NCBI GenBank assembly: GCA_009924965.1 | Contig: RFQN01000014.1 | Span: 1-14,550, forward strand | DNA: 14,550 nt | Direction: 5' to 3' | Source of the DNA: Verrucomicrobiota bacterium | GTDB taxonomy: Bacteria > Verrucomicrobiota > Verrucomicrobiia > Opitutales > UBA953 | Part shown: positions 13,836 to 14,550 of the stretch, piece by piece | How positions within the stretch are numbered: the first letter of the stretch is position 1 | Layout of the letters: each line of letters starts with the position of its first letter | Notes under the pieces: generated by a model | Seen by the model: the letters and a program-made list of their open reading frames with translations, nothing else | Database searches by the model: none | What the model was told of the DNA's origin: nothing | Translations under genes and position numbers: made by a program

Positions 13836-14550
13836 GCGGTGGGCTTGGCTTGGAGTTGTTCGGGGGTCTGGCCGTAGCGGCGTTCGCGTTTGGCGAACTC
13901 GTCGAGCGCCAGCTGGAACTGCTCCTTGGTGAACTCGGGCCAGTGCACCGGAGCAAACACAATCTCCGCGTAGGCCGACTGCAGCAGAAGAAAGTTACTG
14001 AGACGGCATTCGCCCGAGGTCCGGATGATGAGGTCCGGGTCAGGCGTGCCAGCAGTCTGCAGGCGCGCTTCCAAGGCGGCCCAGTCGACCGCGGTCGGGG
14101 CCAGTTGACCGGCGGCGACTTCCTGGGCGATTTGTTGGACCGCGCGGGTCACTTCTTGGCGGGCGCCATAGTTCAGGGCCACGACGAGCGTGAAAGCCTG
14201 ATGGTTGGCGCTGGCGGCGATGGCTTCCTCGAGCGGCACGCGCACGAAGTCGGGCATCGCGGAAAGGTCACCGATGACCTTGAGGCGGACTTGGCGCCGC
14301 GAGAGCCGGGAGAGGTTGGCACGGAGGATCCACTCGCCCAGTTTGAAGAGCCCATTGATCTCCTCCATCGGGCGCTTCCAGTTTTCGGCCGAGAACGCGA
14401 AGATCGTCAGCGTGCCGATGCCTGAGTCGATGCAGTGGTCGACAATGTCGAAGATCCGTTCCGCGCCGCGACGGTGGCCTTCCAGGCGCGGGAGGCCGCG
14501 TGCGGCAGCCCAGCGTCCATTGCCGTCCATGATGATGCCCACATGGCGGG
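13832..14550 (-). CDS. uppS: Undecaprenyl diphosphate synthase, 5' partial
   Basis: UppS adds isopentenyl units in cis to farnesyl diphosphate to give the C55 lipid carrier for peptidoglycan and other wall polymers. The frame is open to the right edge: codons for R-H precede the GTG at 14542, matching the R-H-V-x-I-I-M-D-G-N-G-R-W-A start of the family, so a short N-terminus lies outside the window. Visible motifs are M-D-G-N-G-R-W-A with the catalytic Asp codon at 14525-14527, G-H-R-R-G, F-A-F-S-A-E-N-W-K-R-P, and R-T-S-G-E-C-R-L-S-N-F-L-L-L-Q-S-A-Y-A-E. The C-terminus extends slightly as a polar tail (TPEQLQAKPTA). It is the first visible gene of the operon, with a four-base overlap into cdsA. 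Confidence 0.95.
   Translation of the reverse strand, partial: RHVGIIMDGNGRWAAARGLPRLEGHRRGAERIFDIVDHCIDSGIGTLTIFAFSAENWKRPMEEINGLFKLGEWILRANLSRLSRRQVRLKVIGDLSAMPDFVRVPLEEAIAASANHQAFTLVVALNYGARQEVTRAVQQIAQEVAAGQLAPTAVDWAALEARLQTAGTPDPDLIIRTSGECRLSNFLLLQSAYAEIVFAPVHWPEFTKEQFQLALDEFAKRERRYGQTPEQLQAKPTA

Overview
The window is high-GC bacterial DNA (about 65% in one hand-counted line, lower in one gene). It carries about a dozen protein genes and no RNA gene, CRISPR array or insertion sequence that I could recognise. Two exported formylglycine sulfatases, a YcfL/LpoB lipoprotein pair, lysine- and glycine-rich protein tails and start sites mostly without Shine-Dalgarno sequences suggest the Planctomycetes-Verrucomicrobia group, perhaps an Opitutae-like Verrucomicrobiota. 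That placement is inference; no marker gene here proves it.

Layout. Positions 1-930 (+) hold the end of a YcfL-like (DUF1425) gene and lpoB, an outer-membrane lipoprotein gene for peptidoglycan synthase activation. A perfect 14-bp UUCG hairpin with a T-run follows; it contains the start codon of the next gene, a DAO-family FAD oxidoreductase (983-2017, +). Positions 2032-6713 (-) hold an exported catabolic block: sulfatase, Tat-exported metallophosphoesterase, sulfatase. A lone DUF3800 gene (6863-7597, +) of lower GC is the only obvious accessory gene. Positions 7714-8682 (-) hold a small lipoprotein and type II dehydroquinase (aroQ). Positions 8800-11339 (-) hold aconitase (acnA), broken by an internal out-of-frame deletion of about 154 bp, and 11459-11962 (-) a BCP-like peroxiredoxin. 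Positions 12115-14550 (-) hold a tightly coupled uppS-cdsA-miaA operon, with uppS running off the right edge.

Functionally most of the window is housekeeping: cell-envelope lipid carriers and phospholipid (uppS, cdsA), tRNA modification (miaA), TCA cycle (acnA), shikimate pathway (aroQ), peroxide defence and peptidoglycan synthase control (lpoB). The sulfatase/phosphoesterase block is the main niche-specific function and fits growth on sulfated or phosphorylated organic matter. Clear intrinsic-terminator hairpins separate most transcription units. I see no convincing new multi-gene system. The best leads are the start-codon hairpin at 961-999, the broken aconitase, the lone DUF3800 gene and the shared basic low-complexity tails.
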